A DNA stretch of 64,000 bases from an uncultured Lachnospiraceae bacterium (GTDB lineage: Bacteria; Bacillota; Clostridia; Lachnospirales; Lachnospiraceae): NCBI GenBank assembly GCA_910587635.1, contig CAJUNB010000040.1, forward strand, positions 62,001 through 126,000, given 5' to 3'. The notes beneath the pieces are model-generated. The model did not search any database. It had not been told where the DNA came from and saw nothing but the letters and a program-made list of their open reading frames with translations. Both the position numbers and the translations under genes were made by a program. Shown piece by piece: positions 1 through 8,694 of this stretch. Positions within the stretch are counted from its first letter, which is position 1. Each line of letters begins with the position of its first letter.

Positions 1-384
1 GAAGGCGTGGAATTAGAGGATTATGTATTTTGCGGCCCATCTTGTGTTTTTACAAATGATTTGACGCCGAGAGCAAAATTTCCCAAAGGTTCGGCAGGAT
101 ATCATAAAACGATTGTAAAAGAAGGCGCCAGTATCGGAGCTAATGCAACTATTGTATGCGGACATACTGTTGGCCGCTGGGCGATGGTAGCTGCCGGAGC
201 TGTGGTAACAAGGGATGTGCCGGATTATGCGCTTGTAGCAGGCGTACCTGCAAAAAAAATTGCATGGGTATGCCAGTGTGGGGAACGGCTCGGTGAAGTT
301 CTTTTGTGCTCCAAATGTAAAAGAAAATATGCTATTGAAAATAATCAGTTATGTTTGATTGGAGGTGAATCGATTGGAGAATGA
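1..384 (+). CDS. Left-handed beta-helix sugar N-acetyltransferase, 3' part (WbpD/WlbB-like)
   Basis: The reading frame is open at the left edge, so only the last 127 codons are seen. The visible part has hexapeptide-repeat character (runs such as GASIGANATIVCG and AGAVVTRDVPDYALVAGVPAKKI), the signature of acetyl-CoA-dependent O/N-acetyltransferases. The segment FTNDLTPRAKFPKG resembles the active-site loop of WbpD/WlbB enzymes, which acetylate the 3-amino group of UDP-2-acetamido-3-amino sugars. The C-terminal tail has paired cysteines (CQC, CSKC), seen in some of these enzymes and possibly a small zinc site. It overlaps the next gene by 11 bp. Family assignment is firm; the exact substrate is inferred. 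Confidence 0.8.
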   Translation, partial: EGVELEDYVFCGPSCVFTNDLTPRAKFPKGSAGYHKTIVKEGASIGANATIVCGHTVGRWAMVAAGAVVTRDVPDYALVAGVPAKKIAWVCQCGERLGEVLLCSKCKRKYAIENNQLCLIGGESIGE

Positions 385-1960
385 GAATGGCTTGACATCA
401 GGTTGGCAGGAAAGAATAAAGGGTAAAAAAGTCATTTTATATAATACTAGTGTGTCGAGCATGCTCTCCGGAAATCATTTACATATTCAAAAGATGAACA
501 AAGTATTTGATACATTTAAAAGACAGAAAGATGTTATTTTGTGGTGGCGCCCACATCCGTTGGAGTCGTCTACAATAGAATCTATGCGTCCGGAGCTTTT
601 AGAAATGTATAAACAGCTCAGAAGGAAATTCCTTGAAGAGGATATTGGTATACTTGATGAAAGTGTCGATCTGAACAGAGCTATTGCGATATCAGATGCA
701 TATTATGGTGATTTCAGTTCCATTATTCATTTGTACACTGCGGTTGGGAAACCAGTGCTTATTGCTTCTGATAGTGTGCAAAAGACTGATTCATGCAATG
801 AACTGTTCCTGTGGATAATCGATTATTGTATTATAGATACTGTTATGTATTGCATTTCTGCTTACTCTAATATTGTTTATCAAATAAATATTAAGACGCT
901 GGAGGTTGAGGATATTATTGAGTTCGGGGGTGAGTATCCGAAGCGAAATGTTCTTTTCAGCAGTATCATGGCTGTCGATGGAAAACTTGTTATTATGCCG
1001 GACACAGGGAATCATATTATTTTTTATGATATAGAAAATAAAAAAGCTGATTATAGGAAATATGGGATAAACCATACTAATAAGCGTTTTGAATATTTCC
1101 ATTCTGATAAAGACGATGTATTGTTTATGCAGAGAGTAAAAGGCGGCACTGTAAGAATTGATGTGAAAAAAAGTGAGATTATATCGAAATCTGACAAAGT
1201 TAGTATAAATTTAACAAAATTTTGCCGTGATAATGACACGATATATTCCACAGAATTATCAGGTAATAAAATTTATGAAATAGATATGGAAAAGGGAGAG
1301 GCAAACCTGATTTATACTGGACAGGGATCAGACTGTTTTTGTGAAGCAGCAAAAATAGGAAATATTCTGGTTATTCCTCACCAATCATCCCAGCCGCGTA
1401 TTACCTTATGGAATCGTGAAAGCTGTAAAAGGAGAGATATTGTAGATTTTCCACAGGACTTTAGATGCTTTTCAAGATATCCGTATGCTTTTATGATTGC
1501 GTATCTTGGCAACGTTTATTTATTTCCTTATCAATCAAATATGATTTTAAAGATTGATGTTGAGAATAATTCTGTAAGTTGCTTTAAAAAATTTGACTAT
1601 GATAAGACGACAGTTGAATTGGGAATATATCTGCAATGTGTTAGACAAAGGGAAAACAAGGTATATGCTTTTAATACGAGAACTAATGCATGGGATGCTA
1701 TAAATTTTGATACGGGAGAGATATCCTCATACCCAGTCAAAATAAGTGAAAAACTCAAAGATTATATTATAGGGCGATCGATATTTAATATTGATGATAC
1801 AATTAATAAAAATGAGTCTTTTTATGATACTGAGTTTTATTGTAATACACTTGGCGATTATATAAAAGCTGTTTCCCGGCTATGCAAAAAGGAAGACAGT
1901 TTTTTGGAAAATAGCAGTATTGGATATAAAATACATGAAAAAATTAAGCAAAATTGTTAA
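374..1960 (+). CDS. CDP-glycerol-transferase-like C-lobe fused to a beta-propeller-like domain
   Basis: The TTG at 374 is chosen as start because GGAGGTG at 361-367 lies six bases upstream; this gives 528 residues and an 11 bp overlap with the acetyltransferase. Residues 10-140 look like the C-terminal lobe of CDP-glycerol:polyglycerophosphate transferases (KKVILYNTSV, WWRPHPLE, DAYYGDFSS, GKPVLI). The N-terminal lobe of such enzymes is absent. The remaining roughly 370 residues form repeated beta-strand blocks with a propeller look (NKIYEIDMEKG, NMILKIDVENN). There is no signal peptide. It may be a catalytically incomplete relic or a scaffold/regulator. The domain reading is by eye and the function is unknown. 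Confidence 0.6.
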   Translation: MENENGLTSGWQERIKGKKVILYNTSVSSMLSGNHLHIQKMNKVFDTFKRQKDVILWWRPHPLESSTIESMRPELLEMYKQLRRKFLEEDIGILDESVDLNRAIAISDAYYGDFSSIIHLYTAVGKPVLIASDSVQKTDSCNELFLWIIDYCIIDTVMYCISAYSNIVYQINIKTLEVEDIIEFGGEYPKRNVLFSSIMAVDGKLVIMPDTGNHIIFYDIENKKADYRKYGINHTNKRFEYFHSDKDDVLFMQRVKGGTVRIDVKKSEIISKSDKVSINLTKFCRDNDTIYSTELSGNKIYEIDMEKGEANLIYTGQGSDCFCEAAKIGNILVIPHQSSQPRITLWNRESCKRRDIVDFPQDFRCFSRYPYAFMIAYLGNVYLFPYQSNMILKIDVENNSVSCFKKFDYDKTTVELGIYLQCVRQRENKVYAFNTRTNAWDAINFDTGEISSYPVKISEKLKDYIIGRSIFNIDDTINKNESFYDTEFYCNTLGDYIKAVSRLCKKEDSFLENSSIGYKIHEKIKQNC

Positions 1961-1974
1961 GGAGAAATTTGGGT

Positions 1975-3279
1975 ATGATTAAGAATGATGAAATAAAAAA
2001 GTATGAAAACATTGTTATTTTTGGCGCTGGTGCGGATAAATTTCTGTATAATTATATGATACAGGAGTTTGCTGATAGGATTTCTATAATTATTGATAAC
2101 GATGAAAAAAAATGGGGACAAATCGCTTATGGTTTAAAAATTTGCTCACCAGAGTGTTTATCAGAACTGAATAAAGAAAGTACAGTTATTATTTCATGTC
2201 TTAATAAGAGATACAATGACGAGATCGAAGAACAAATGCATAAGTTGGGGTGGGATAAAAATTTTTATATTGCGAATCGTGATATGGAAAGCGTAAATTC
2301 TTATGAATTTTATTTGAACAGACAAGGTGTATCTTCAAAAAATTATACGCCATTGCTTGCTATTATAGAGTTATCAGGTGTATGCAATTTAAAGTGTGTA
2401 TATTGCCCGTTCCACGGGGCTTTAGATGGAAAAGCCGGTCAGAAAGGATTGATGACTTGGGAGACTCTTCGCGCTGTTACAGCACAGATTAAAAAGATTA
2501 CATCTATAAATAATTTGGATGTATCTGGTAACGGTGAAACTTTTGTTCATCCAGAGTGGTTTGAGATGACGCAGTATGTGCTTAATGAGACACATATCCC
2601 TACGGTCAGAATGTTTACAAATGGAATGCTATTGGATGAAGATAATATTAAAAAATTATTATCTCTTAATGCGGAGTTAATTGAATTATATGTCTCAATT
2701 GATGGCAGAACACCAGAGGATAATGATAAGTATAGAGTAGGGTCAAAATATAAAACGATAAAGAGTAATATTGATCTTTTGCGCAAGCTTAAGGCAGAAT
2801 CCTCAATAGAAGTTCAGGTCACGATCAGAAATTGCTATCCTTTGCGGGAAAACGAGATTGTGGATATACCTGACCTGGGAATGAAAGCAGAAGTCCCGGA
2901 TTATATAAAAAAGGATTTTCCGGATATGGAATCTACAAGTATAAATACATGGATACCAAAGAGCAATAGCGGCATATTTGGCGTTGACGGTTTAAAGCAA
3001 GCCCGGGCGGAATTTTCAGATGAGTATCCCAGATGTGCCAATCCGTTTTGGGTTATCTGCATAAACAACAGAGGGGAACTTAGCAGGTGCTTAAATGCAA
3101 GAGCAAGCGCCGATAGAATAGCGGGAAGTATATTGGAAAGGGATTTGCTTGATTTATGGTATAACGATGAGCAGATGAATATTGCCAGAAAGCAGCTTAT
3201 AGATGGGGAAAACGGTTCGGCTTTTTGCTACGAGTGTATCCAGAGGGGGATGGGAGAATATTATCTCATGATTGAGTAA
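1975..3279 (+). CDS. Radical SAM/SPASM-like enzyme with N-terminal Rossmann-like module
   Basis: The ATG at 1975 is preferred because AAGGAG lies at 1959-1964; 434 residues. Residues 1-100 form a nucleotide-binding-like fold (NIVIFGAGADK, IIIDNDEKKWG), shared with the proteins at 15826 and 22204. The radical SAM core follows, with the 4Fe-4S motif CNLKCVYC and a GNGE segment (the SAM-binding GGE-like strand). A C-terminal cysteine-rich part (CANPFW, CINNRGELSRC, CYEC) resembles a SPASM/twitch auxiliary-cluster domain. Inside a sugar locus it most likely modifies a sugar or a carrier-bound intermediate. A second radical SAM gene follows at once. The substrate is not predictable. Confidence 0.8.
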   Translation: MIKNDEIKKYENIVIFGAGADKFLYNYMIQEFADRISIIIDNDEKKWGQIAYGLKICSPECLSELNKESTVIISCLNKRYNDEIEEQMHKLGWDKNFYIANRDMESVNSYEFYLNRQGVSSKNYTPLLAIIELSGVCNLKCVYCPFHGALDGKAGQKGLMTWETLRAVTAQIKKITSINNLDVSGNGETFVHPEWFEMTQYVLNETHIPTVRMFTNGMLLDEDNIKKLLSLNAELIELYVSIDGRTPEDNDKYRVGSKYKTIKSNIDLLRKLKAESSIEVQVTIRNCYPLRENEIVDIPDLGMKAEVPDYIKKDFPDMESTSINTWIPKSNSGIFGVDGLKQARAEFSDEYPRCANPFWVICINNRGELSRCLNARASADRIAGSILERDLLDLWYNDEQMNIARKQLIDGENGSAFCYECIQRGMGEYYLMIE

Positions 3280-3312
3280 CGAAACAGAAATTTGAAAGCG
3301 GAGTATATTAAT

Positions 3313-4239
3313 ATGAAAAAGTTAAGTTTTCCTAATCGAATCACGGTTGAGCTCACGAATGAATGTAACGTATCCTGTACCTTTTGTAACAGGCAAAAGA
3401 TACAAATGGAGCTCGGTTTTATGAGCAAAGAGTTGTATTATAAAATTATAGATGAAGCTGCACAGCATTTACCGGTTAAGTTAGTGCCGTTTTTCCGGGG
3501 AGAACCGTTAATGCATCCTGATATCATTGAATTTATAAAGTATGCAAAATCGAAAGGATTAGGGCCAATACAGATAGCATCTAACGCGCTGCTCCTTGAT
3601 GAAAAAATGCAGGATGAATTGATTGATGCAGGGATTGATTTTATTTCCTTTAGCCTGGATACTCTTGACAGTAATATCTATAAACATTCAAGACAACTGG
3701 GCGATTTGGAAATCAGTTCCCGAAATGTGGAAAGTTTTTGCATAAAGTGCATGAAAAGGAAAGAAAATGGATTAGAAGCGCCGACAGTGCAAGTATCGAC
3801 TGTAGATATTGAGGAATACCGGGCGACACAGAATGAATTTATTGAAAAATGGAGACAGTTTGCTGACATTGTAAGGGTGTATGAACAGCATGATGAGAAG
3901 GGAAGATTTGCCAGACAAGAAACAGCAGAAAAGCTGGATATATTTGATGAGCGTAAACCTTGTAGAAAAGTTTTTACGGATATGATCATATATTGGGACG
4001 GCAGGCTGGCATTATGCAATTACGATTGGGATGAAAAACGGGAAATAGGTGACATAAGCAAAATGACCATTCAGCAGGCCTGGGATTCTGTCGAATATGA
4101 AAAAATAAGAAAGATGCATTTTGATAATTGTTTTGATGAAAGTATATGTAAGGAATGTCAGCATTGGAAAATTGACTATGTTGATAGCGGATTTTTAGGA
4201 AAAAGCTTTTGCAACAGTGATTGTAAGGAGAAGCTTTAG
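3313..4239 (+). CDS. Radical SAM/SPASM-domain enzyme
   Basis: The start at ATG 3313 has GGAG at 3300-3303; the product has 308 residues. The radical SAM cluster motif CNVSCTFC lies near residue 20, followed by the strand FFRGEPLMHP, the G-E-P segment that contacts SAM. The C-terminal half has seven or more cysteines (CRKVFTDM, LALCNYD, CFDESICKECQHW, CNSDCKEKL), a SPASM arrangement for one or two extra 4Fe-4S clusters. Unlike its neighbour it lacks the Rossmann module. It stops two bases before the amidotransferase gene, so the two are translationally linked. SPASM enzymes act on peptides and sugars; the context favours a sugar. Confidence 0.82.
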   Translation: MKKLSFPNRITVELTNECNVSCTFCNRQKIQMELGFMSKELYYKIIDEAAQHLPVKLVPFFRGEPLMHPDIIEFIKYAKSKGLGPIQIASNALLLDEKMQDELIDAGIDFISFSLDTLDSNIYKHSRQLGDLEISSRNVESFCIKCMKRKENGLEAPTVQVSTVDIEEYRATQNEFIEKWRQFADIVRVYEQHDEKGRFARQETAEKLDIFDERKPCRKVFTDMIIYWDGRLALCNYDWDEKREIGDISKMTIQQAWDSVEYEKIRKMHFDNCFDESICKECQHWKIDYVDSGFLGKSFCNSDCKEKL

Positions 4240-4241
4240 TT

Positions 4242-6134
4242 ATGTGTGGCATAGCGGGAATTGTTTGCTTTAAACGAAGTGCAGCCGATATTTTAGAAAA
4301 TAAAATGATGCTTAAAAAAATGACAGACTGTATTGCTCATAGAGGACCGGATGGTGAGGGACAGGTCTGTCTTGATGAGGGGCATGTTTTTTTAGGACAT
4401 AGGAGGCTTGCGGTTATTGATCTCAGTGCAGCGGCTGCTCAGCCGATGCAGAGTATAGATAAGAGATATACCATTTCTTATAATGGAGAAGTATACAATT
4501 ACAAAGAATTGAGAAGGGAACTTGAAAAAAAAGGGTATTCTTTTTTTTCGGATTCAGATACGGAAGTTGTTATGAATGCTTATGCAGAATGGGGAACAGC
4601 TTCTTTTGTAATGCTGAATGGTATTTTTGCTTTTTCAATTTGGGACGATTATCGCAAGGAATTGATTTTAGTGAGAGATCGATATGGGGCTAAACCACTG
4701 TATTATTCCAGGACAGGGAATAAGTTTGTATTTGCTTCAGAATATAAAGCAATAATTGTCCATAAAGATTTCAAAAGAAATGTAAACTTATATGCCTTAA
4801 AAGAATATTTTACATTTCAAAATATTTTTTCCAATCAGTCATTTCTCAACGATATACATATTCTTGAAGCAGGATGCTATCTTAAAATGGATTATTCTTC
4901 TGATACTAGTCCCAAAAGTGTACGATTTTGGGACTATGATTTTCATGAAGAAGAGAAGGAATTGTCAAAAGAAGAATATGCGGAGGAATTGGACAGGCTT
5001 TTTGCCCAGGCGGTAAAAAGGCAGCTTGTCAGCGATGTACCTCTGGGAACTTACCTGTCTGGCGGTTTAGATTCAGGTTCAATTACTTCAATAGCTTCAA
5101 AATCGATACCTTATATAAAAACATTTACCTGTGGGTTTGATCTGCATTCTGCATCAGGCGTAGAGCTTAGTTATGATGAACGTGAAAAAGCAGAATATAT
5201 GTCCTATATTTTTAAGACAGAACATTATGAAATGGTTTTAAAATCAGGAGATATGGAACGCTGTATGGATAAATTGGTATGGCATTTGGAAGATCCAAGA
5301 GTCGGTCAAAGTTATCCGAATTATTATGCGGCAAAACTGTCATCCCAGTTTGTAAAGGTTGTCCTGGCAGGAACAGGAGGAGACGAGATTTTTGCAGGAT
5401 ATCCGTGGCGTTATCACAGGGTTAGTGGCTGCAGAAATTTTAACGAATATGTAAGTAATTATTATCAATATTGGCAAAGACTTCTTAACAATGATGAAAT
5501 AAAGAGAGTTTTTTCACCAATATATGACAGGGTTTCTGATTATGATACGGCAAAGATTTTTGAGAGTGTTTTTGATAAAGATAGAAAATCTGAAATAACG
5601 TTGGAGCAGAGTATTAACTGTTCCTTGTATTTTGAAGCAAAAACTTTTCTGCATGGTCTGTTAATTGTGGATGACAAGATAAGCATGGCTCATGGCTTGG
5701 AGACCAGAGTTCCCTTTTTAGACAATGATTTGGTGGATTTTGCGATGAAAATGCCGTTGAAATATAAGCTGCGTGATTTAGGGAAAGCGATGCCTATGAA
5801 TGAGAATGAGACTGGGCCTAAAAACGAAAAATATTTCAAAAGGACCAATGACGGAAAGCTTATTTTAAGGACAATGATGGAAAAATATGTTCCACAGGAT
5901 ATAACGACGGGAATTAAGCAGGGATTTTCCGCACCCGATGCAAGCTGGTTTAAAGGGGAAAGCCTTGATTATGTCAATAGTGTTGTTTGGTCTGGAAACT
6001 CACGGATATACGATTATCTTGATAAAAGAGCGGTCCGGGAAATTGTCAATAATCATATCGAAGGTCTTGAGAACAGGAGATTATTTATATGGGCCATATT
6101 GAATTTTGAAAAGTGGTTGGAGCTATATTTATAA
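4242..6134 (+). CDS. Asparagine-synthase-like glutamine amidotransferase (first copy)
   Basis: The 630-residue protein starts with MCGIAG, so Cys2 is the class II glutaminase nucleophile after Met removal. The glutaminase domain (about 1-210, with AHRGPDGEG and ISYNGEVYNY) is followed by an asparagine-synthase domain with the ATP-pyrophosphate loop SGGLDSGS near residue 278. AAGGAG precedes the ATG. The family makes asparagine, but members in polysaccharide loci (for example WbpS in P. aeruginosa) are thought to amidate uronic acids. A second, distinct copy lies at 13879, which argues against a simple asparagine role. The acceptor is inferred, not shown. Confidence 0.85.
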   Translation: MCGIAGIVCFKRSAADILENKMMLKKMTDCIAHRGPDGEGQVCLDEGHVFLGHRRLAVIDLSAAAAQPMQSIDKRYTISYNGEVYNYKELRRELEKKGYSFFSDSDTEVVMNAYAEWGTASFVMLNGIFAFSIWDDYRKELILVRDRYGAKPLYYSRTGNKFVFASEYKAIIVHKDFKRNVNLYALKEYFTFQNIFSNQSFLNDIHILEAGCYLKMDYSSDTSPKSVRFWDYDFHEEEKELSKEEYAEELDRLFAQAVKRQLVSDVPLGTYLSGGLDSGSITSIASKSIPYIKTFTCGFDLHSASGVELSYDEREKAEYMSYIFKTEHYEMVLKSGDMERCMDKLVWHLEDPRVGQSYPNYYAAKLSSQFVKVVLAGTGGDEIFAGYPWRYHRVSGCRNFNEYVSNYYQYWQRLLNNDEIKRVFSPIYDRVSDYDTAKIFESVFDKDRKSEITLEQSINCSLYFEAKTFLHGLLIVDDKISMAHGLETRVPFLDNDLVDFAMKMPLKYKLRDLGKAMPMNENETGPKNEKYFKRTNDGKLILRTMMEKYVPQDITTGIKQGFSAPDASWFKGESLDYVNSVVWSGNSRIYDYLDKRAVREIVNNHIEGLENRRLFIWAILNFEKWLELYL

Positions 6135-6176
6135 ATGCAATGTTTATGGTATAGAGATTCAGGAAGTGAGGCGGTA

Positions 6177-6953
6177 ATGACACCGGATATTAATAAAGAT
6201 ATATTTTTTACTTTTGATATGGATTGGGCTTGCGATGGGGTATTAGATTTTTTTTATAATTTGATTTGCAGACTGGATATAAATATCACTCTTAATGTTA
6301 CGCATGACACGCCATTGTTAGATATTTTCAAAAAAGATGAGCGTATAGAATTGGGTTTACATCCTAATTTTAATAAATTGTTGGATGGTATTGACGGTCC
6401 TGATAAGAACGAGGTAATTCATGACATAAAAAAACTTGTACCGGATGCAGTTACAGTAAGGTCTCATTCGCTTGTAAAGTCATCAGTCATAACGGCTGCG
6501 TTTTGTGAAAGTGAAATGCAATTTGAGCTTAACAGTTATATTCCCCCGCAACAGGGGTTGTGCCTATTTCCATGGAAGTTTGAGAATGTTTTGCAAATAC
6601 CATTTATTTTTGAAGATGATTTATATTTTACTGAAAAATTGTCATTTTCCCCAGGATATTATTTGACAAATGATTTTAAAATGTTTCGGGTATTTAATTT
6701 TCATCCCGTTCATCTTTATTTGAATTGTGAAAATATGGACAGATACCAAAAGGCGAAAACGGATTTCAAAAACATTCATTATCTTGAAAAACTAAGAAAT
6801 ACCGGAAAGGGAATAAAAGATTTTTTTGAAGAGCTTGTATCCAATGCTTTCGCGCAGGGATACTCATTTAGACAGATCCGGGATTTTAGAGAGTACAAAA
6901 TAGGGGGGGGTTATGCGAATTGCGGTTTTGGGAAGAACAAAGGTTTTTTATAA
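6177..6953 (+). CDS. WbmS-like polysaccharide-deacetylase-family protein
   Basis: An earlier in-frame ATG at 6135 has no ribosome binding site. The ATG at 6177 follows a GGAAGTGAGGCGG stretch, giving 258 residues. The N-terminus FFTFDMDWACDG gives a metal-binding Asp pair and is followed by ELGLHPN and VRSHS, histidine sites expected of a NodB/CE4-like barrel. There is no signal peptide, so it works in the cytoplasm, unlike secreted deacetylases. It may remove an acetyl group from a nucleotide-linked or lipid-linked sugar, providing the amine for the formyltransferase next door. The last 41 bp overlap that gene, and an 8-G run lies in the overlap. The specificity is inferred. Confidence 0.62.
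   Translation: MTPDINKDIFFTFDMDWACDGVLDFFYNLICRLDINITLNVTHDTPLLDIFKKDERIELGLHPNFNKLLDGIDGPDKNEVIHDIKKLVPDAVTVRSHSLVKSSVITAAFCESEMQFELNSYIPPQQGLCLFPWKFENVLQIPFIFEDDLYFTEKLSFSPGYYLTNDFKMFRVFNFHPVHLYLNCENMDRYQKAKTDFKNIHYLEKLRNTGKGIKDFFEELVSNAFAQGYSFRQIRDFREYKIGGGYANCGFGKNKGFL
6903..6910 (+). repeat. G8 homopolymer in a gene overlap
   Basis: Eight consecutive G residues in otherwise AT-rich DNA. The run codes for Gly codons near the end of the deacetylase-like gene and serves as the purine-rich ribosome binding region of the formyltransferase gene starting at 6913. A change in length would alter the final 16 or so codons of the first gene and the spacing before the second. Confidence 0.9.
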
Positions 6954-7905
6954 TGTGATTGACGTACTTGAACGATCTCAGAATGAAATAGTCCTGATCG
7001 GAACCTGCAAAGAAGCAGAGGGGTACAAGGTAAAGGCATCCGACTTTGAACAGGCAGCAAAGAGGAGGAATATCCCCTTTTTCTGCAGTGCAAATATTAA
7101 TTCAAAAGAAACGATAGATTTACTCCAATCAGTCAACGCGGATATAGCTGTCAGTATGAATTGGCTGACATTGATTGGTGCAGAAGCAATAAATTGTTTT
7201 AAATATGGCATATTAAATGCACATCCAGGTGACTTGCCGCGCTATAGGGGAAATGCCTGTCCTAATTGGGCGTTGCTTAATGGAGAAAATAAGATTGGTG
7301 TTGCTATTCATTTTATGAATCCTGAAAAGCTTGATGATGGTGAAATAGCGAGAAAGGAATACATAAAAATACGTGAAGATACGTATCTATCTGATATTTA
7401 TCGGGAACTTGAGACGTTGATTCCGCAAATGTTTGGCAGAGTAATAGCGGATATTAAGAACGGTATGCTAATGCCACAGAAACAACAGGGGGAGGCTTTA
7501 CGATGCTATCCAAGAAAGCCCTGCGACAGCAGAATAGATTGGGACAGGCCATGCGACTATATAAGTAAGTTGGTAAGAGCTTCCGGGAAGCCATTTCAGC
7601 CAGCATATACATACATAGAAGAGCGGAAATTAAATATTGAGCAAGTCTCGATTTTGGAATATGCAGAACCATGTCTTGTAAAATATGGACAGGTAGTTAT
7701 GATCGATAAGTTAAATGATAAGATTGGCATTGCTGCGGCTGATGGAGTCGTTGTAGTGGAAGCTGGTTATTTTGAAGAGGAGCCATATAAAAAAATAACA
7801 GATATTGTCCGTAGTACAAGAACAAGGGCGGGGTATAATGTGGAGGACGAAATATACAAGTTGAAAAGAGAAATGGCTGTCCTGAAAAGAAAATTTAACT
7901 GTTGA
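6913..7905 (+). CDS. Sugar N-formyltransferase (Fmt/ArnA-type), first copy
   Basis: 330 residues. The formyltransferase core covers about residues 1-200, with MRIAVLGRTK at the start, the Asn/His catalytic strand NAHPGDLPRYRG near 103-114, and LDDGEIARK, which places the conserved Asp of the folate-dependent transferase family. The C-terminal third resembles the Fmt C-terminal beta domain (KPFQPAYTY). tRNA formyltransferase would sit beside def and priA, so the sugar context points to an amino-sugar N-formyltransferase using N10-formyl-tetrahydrofolate. A shorter relative lies at 17826. The start overlaps the preceding gene by 41 bp. Confidence 0.82.
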   Translation: MRIAVLGRTKVFYNVIDVLERSQNEIVLIGTCKEAEGYKVKASDFEQAAKRRNIPFFCSANINSKETIDLLQSVNADIAVSMNWLTLIGAEAINCFKYGILNAHPGDLPRYRGNACPNWALLNGENKIGVAIHFMNPEKLDDGEIARKEYIKIREDTYLSDIYRELETLIPQMFGRVIADIKNGMLMPQKQQGEALRCYPRKPCDSRIDWDRPCDYISKLVRASGKPFQPAYTYIEERKLNIEQVSILEYAEPCLVKYGQVVMIDKLNDKIGIAAADGVVVVEAGYFEEEPYKKITDIVRSTRTRAGYNVEDEIYKLKREMAVLKRKFNC

Positions 7906-7932
7906 TTAAGAAATCAGATGTGAGGATTTTAA

Positions 7933-8685
7933 ATGGATTATTATTTTTCAGATTTTACAGAAGATAATTATAAAAGGCTGCTGACGATTTTTACAGATAA
8001 ATTTCAATTTTATCATTATGATAAATGGGATAAAATTGATAAGGGAGTAATTTGGAGGCATGATATAGACTATTCCGTTCATCGCGCTGCAAAGCTTTCA
8101 AAAATTGAAAAACAAATTGGTGTTTCTTCAACTTGGTTTGTCCTCTTGCATAGCCCATTTTATAATGTGTGGGAAAAGGAGATTAGAGACTTACTGCTTT
8201 ATATAATTAATAATGGCGGTGAAATTGGACTGCATTTTGATCTCGCGTTTTATGATTTGAAGAATACTGAACTTGACAGGCTCGAGCAGCTGATTGAAGA
8301 AGAAAAAAATTTTTTACAGAGGCTTTTAGGGCAGGACATAAAAGCCTTTTCCTTTCATAATCCTGATGTAAATGGAGGATTTATGGACATTGATAGAATA
8401 ACAGTCGCCGGGTTAATAAACGTATACTGCCATAAAATAAGGGATTTATATCAGTATTGTTCAGATTCCAATGGCTATTGGCGGTTTAAAAGATTACAGT
8501 CGGTTATCGAAAATGCGGGCGGCGGTGAAAGGCTTCACATCCTGACACATCCAACGTGGTGGCAGGCGGAGGAAATGCCTCCAAGAGAAAGGATTTTACG
8601 GTGTGTAAATGGCCGTGCAAAGAATATGATGTGTGGATATGACGACGAAATGAAAAAAAATAATAGGATTAATGTCGGAAAGTAA
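7933..8685 (+). CDS. Polysaccharide-deacetylase-like cytoplasmic protein
   Basis: 250 residues with no signal peptide. IWRHDIDYSVHRA near residue 40 supplies the Asp/His metal site typical of NodB-like deacetylases. GGEIGLHFD near residue 99 supplies a further His, and AFSFHNPD and THPTWW supply candidate late histidines. The fold family is therefore likely CE4-like. It begins 27 bp after the formyltransferase gene and 9 bp before an epimerase gene, within the same operon. Together with the protein at 6177 it would allow two separate de-N-acylation steps inside the cell. The substrate is unknown. Confidence 0.65.
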   Translation: MDYYFSDFTEDNYKRLLTIFTDKFQFYHYDKWDKIDKGVIWRHDIDYSVHRAAKLSKIEKQIGVSSTWFVLLHSPFYNVWEKEIRDLLLYIINNGGEIGLHFDLAFYDLKNTELDRLEQLIEEEKNFLQRLLGQDIKAFSFHNPDVNGGFMDIDRITVAGLINVYCHKIRDLYQYCSDSNGYWRFKRLQSVIENAGGGERLHILTHPTWWQAEEMPPRERILRCVNGRAKNMMCGYDDEMKKNNRINVGK

Positions 8686-8694
8686 TAAAGTAAT

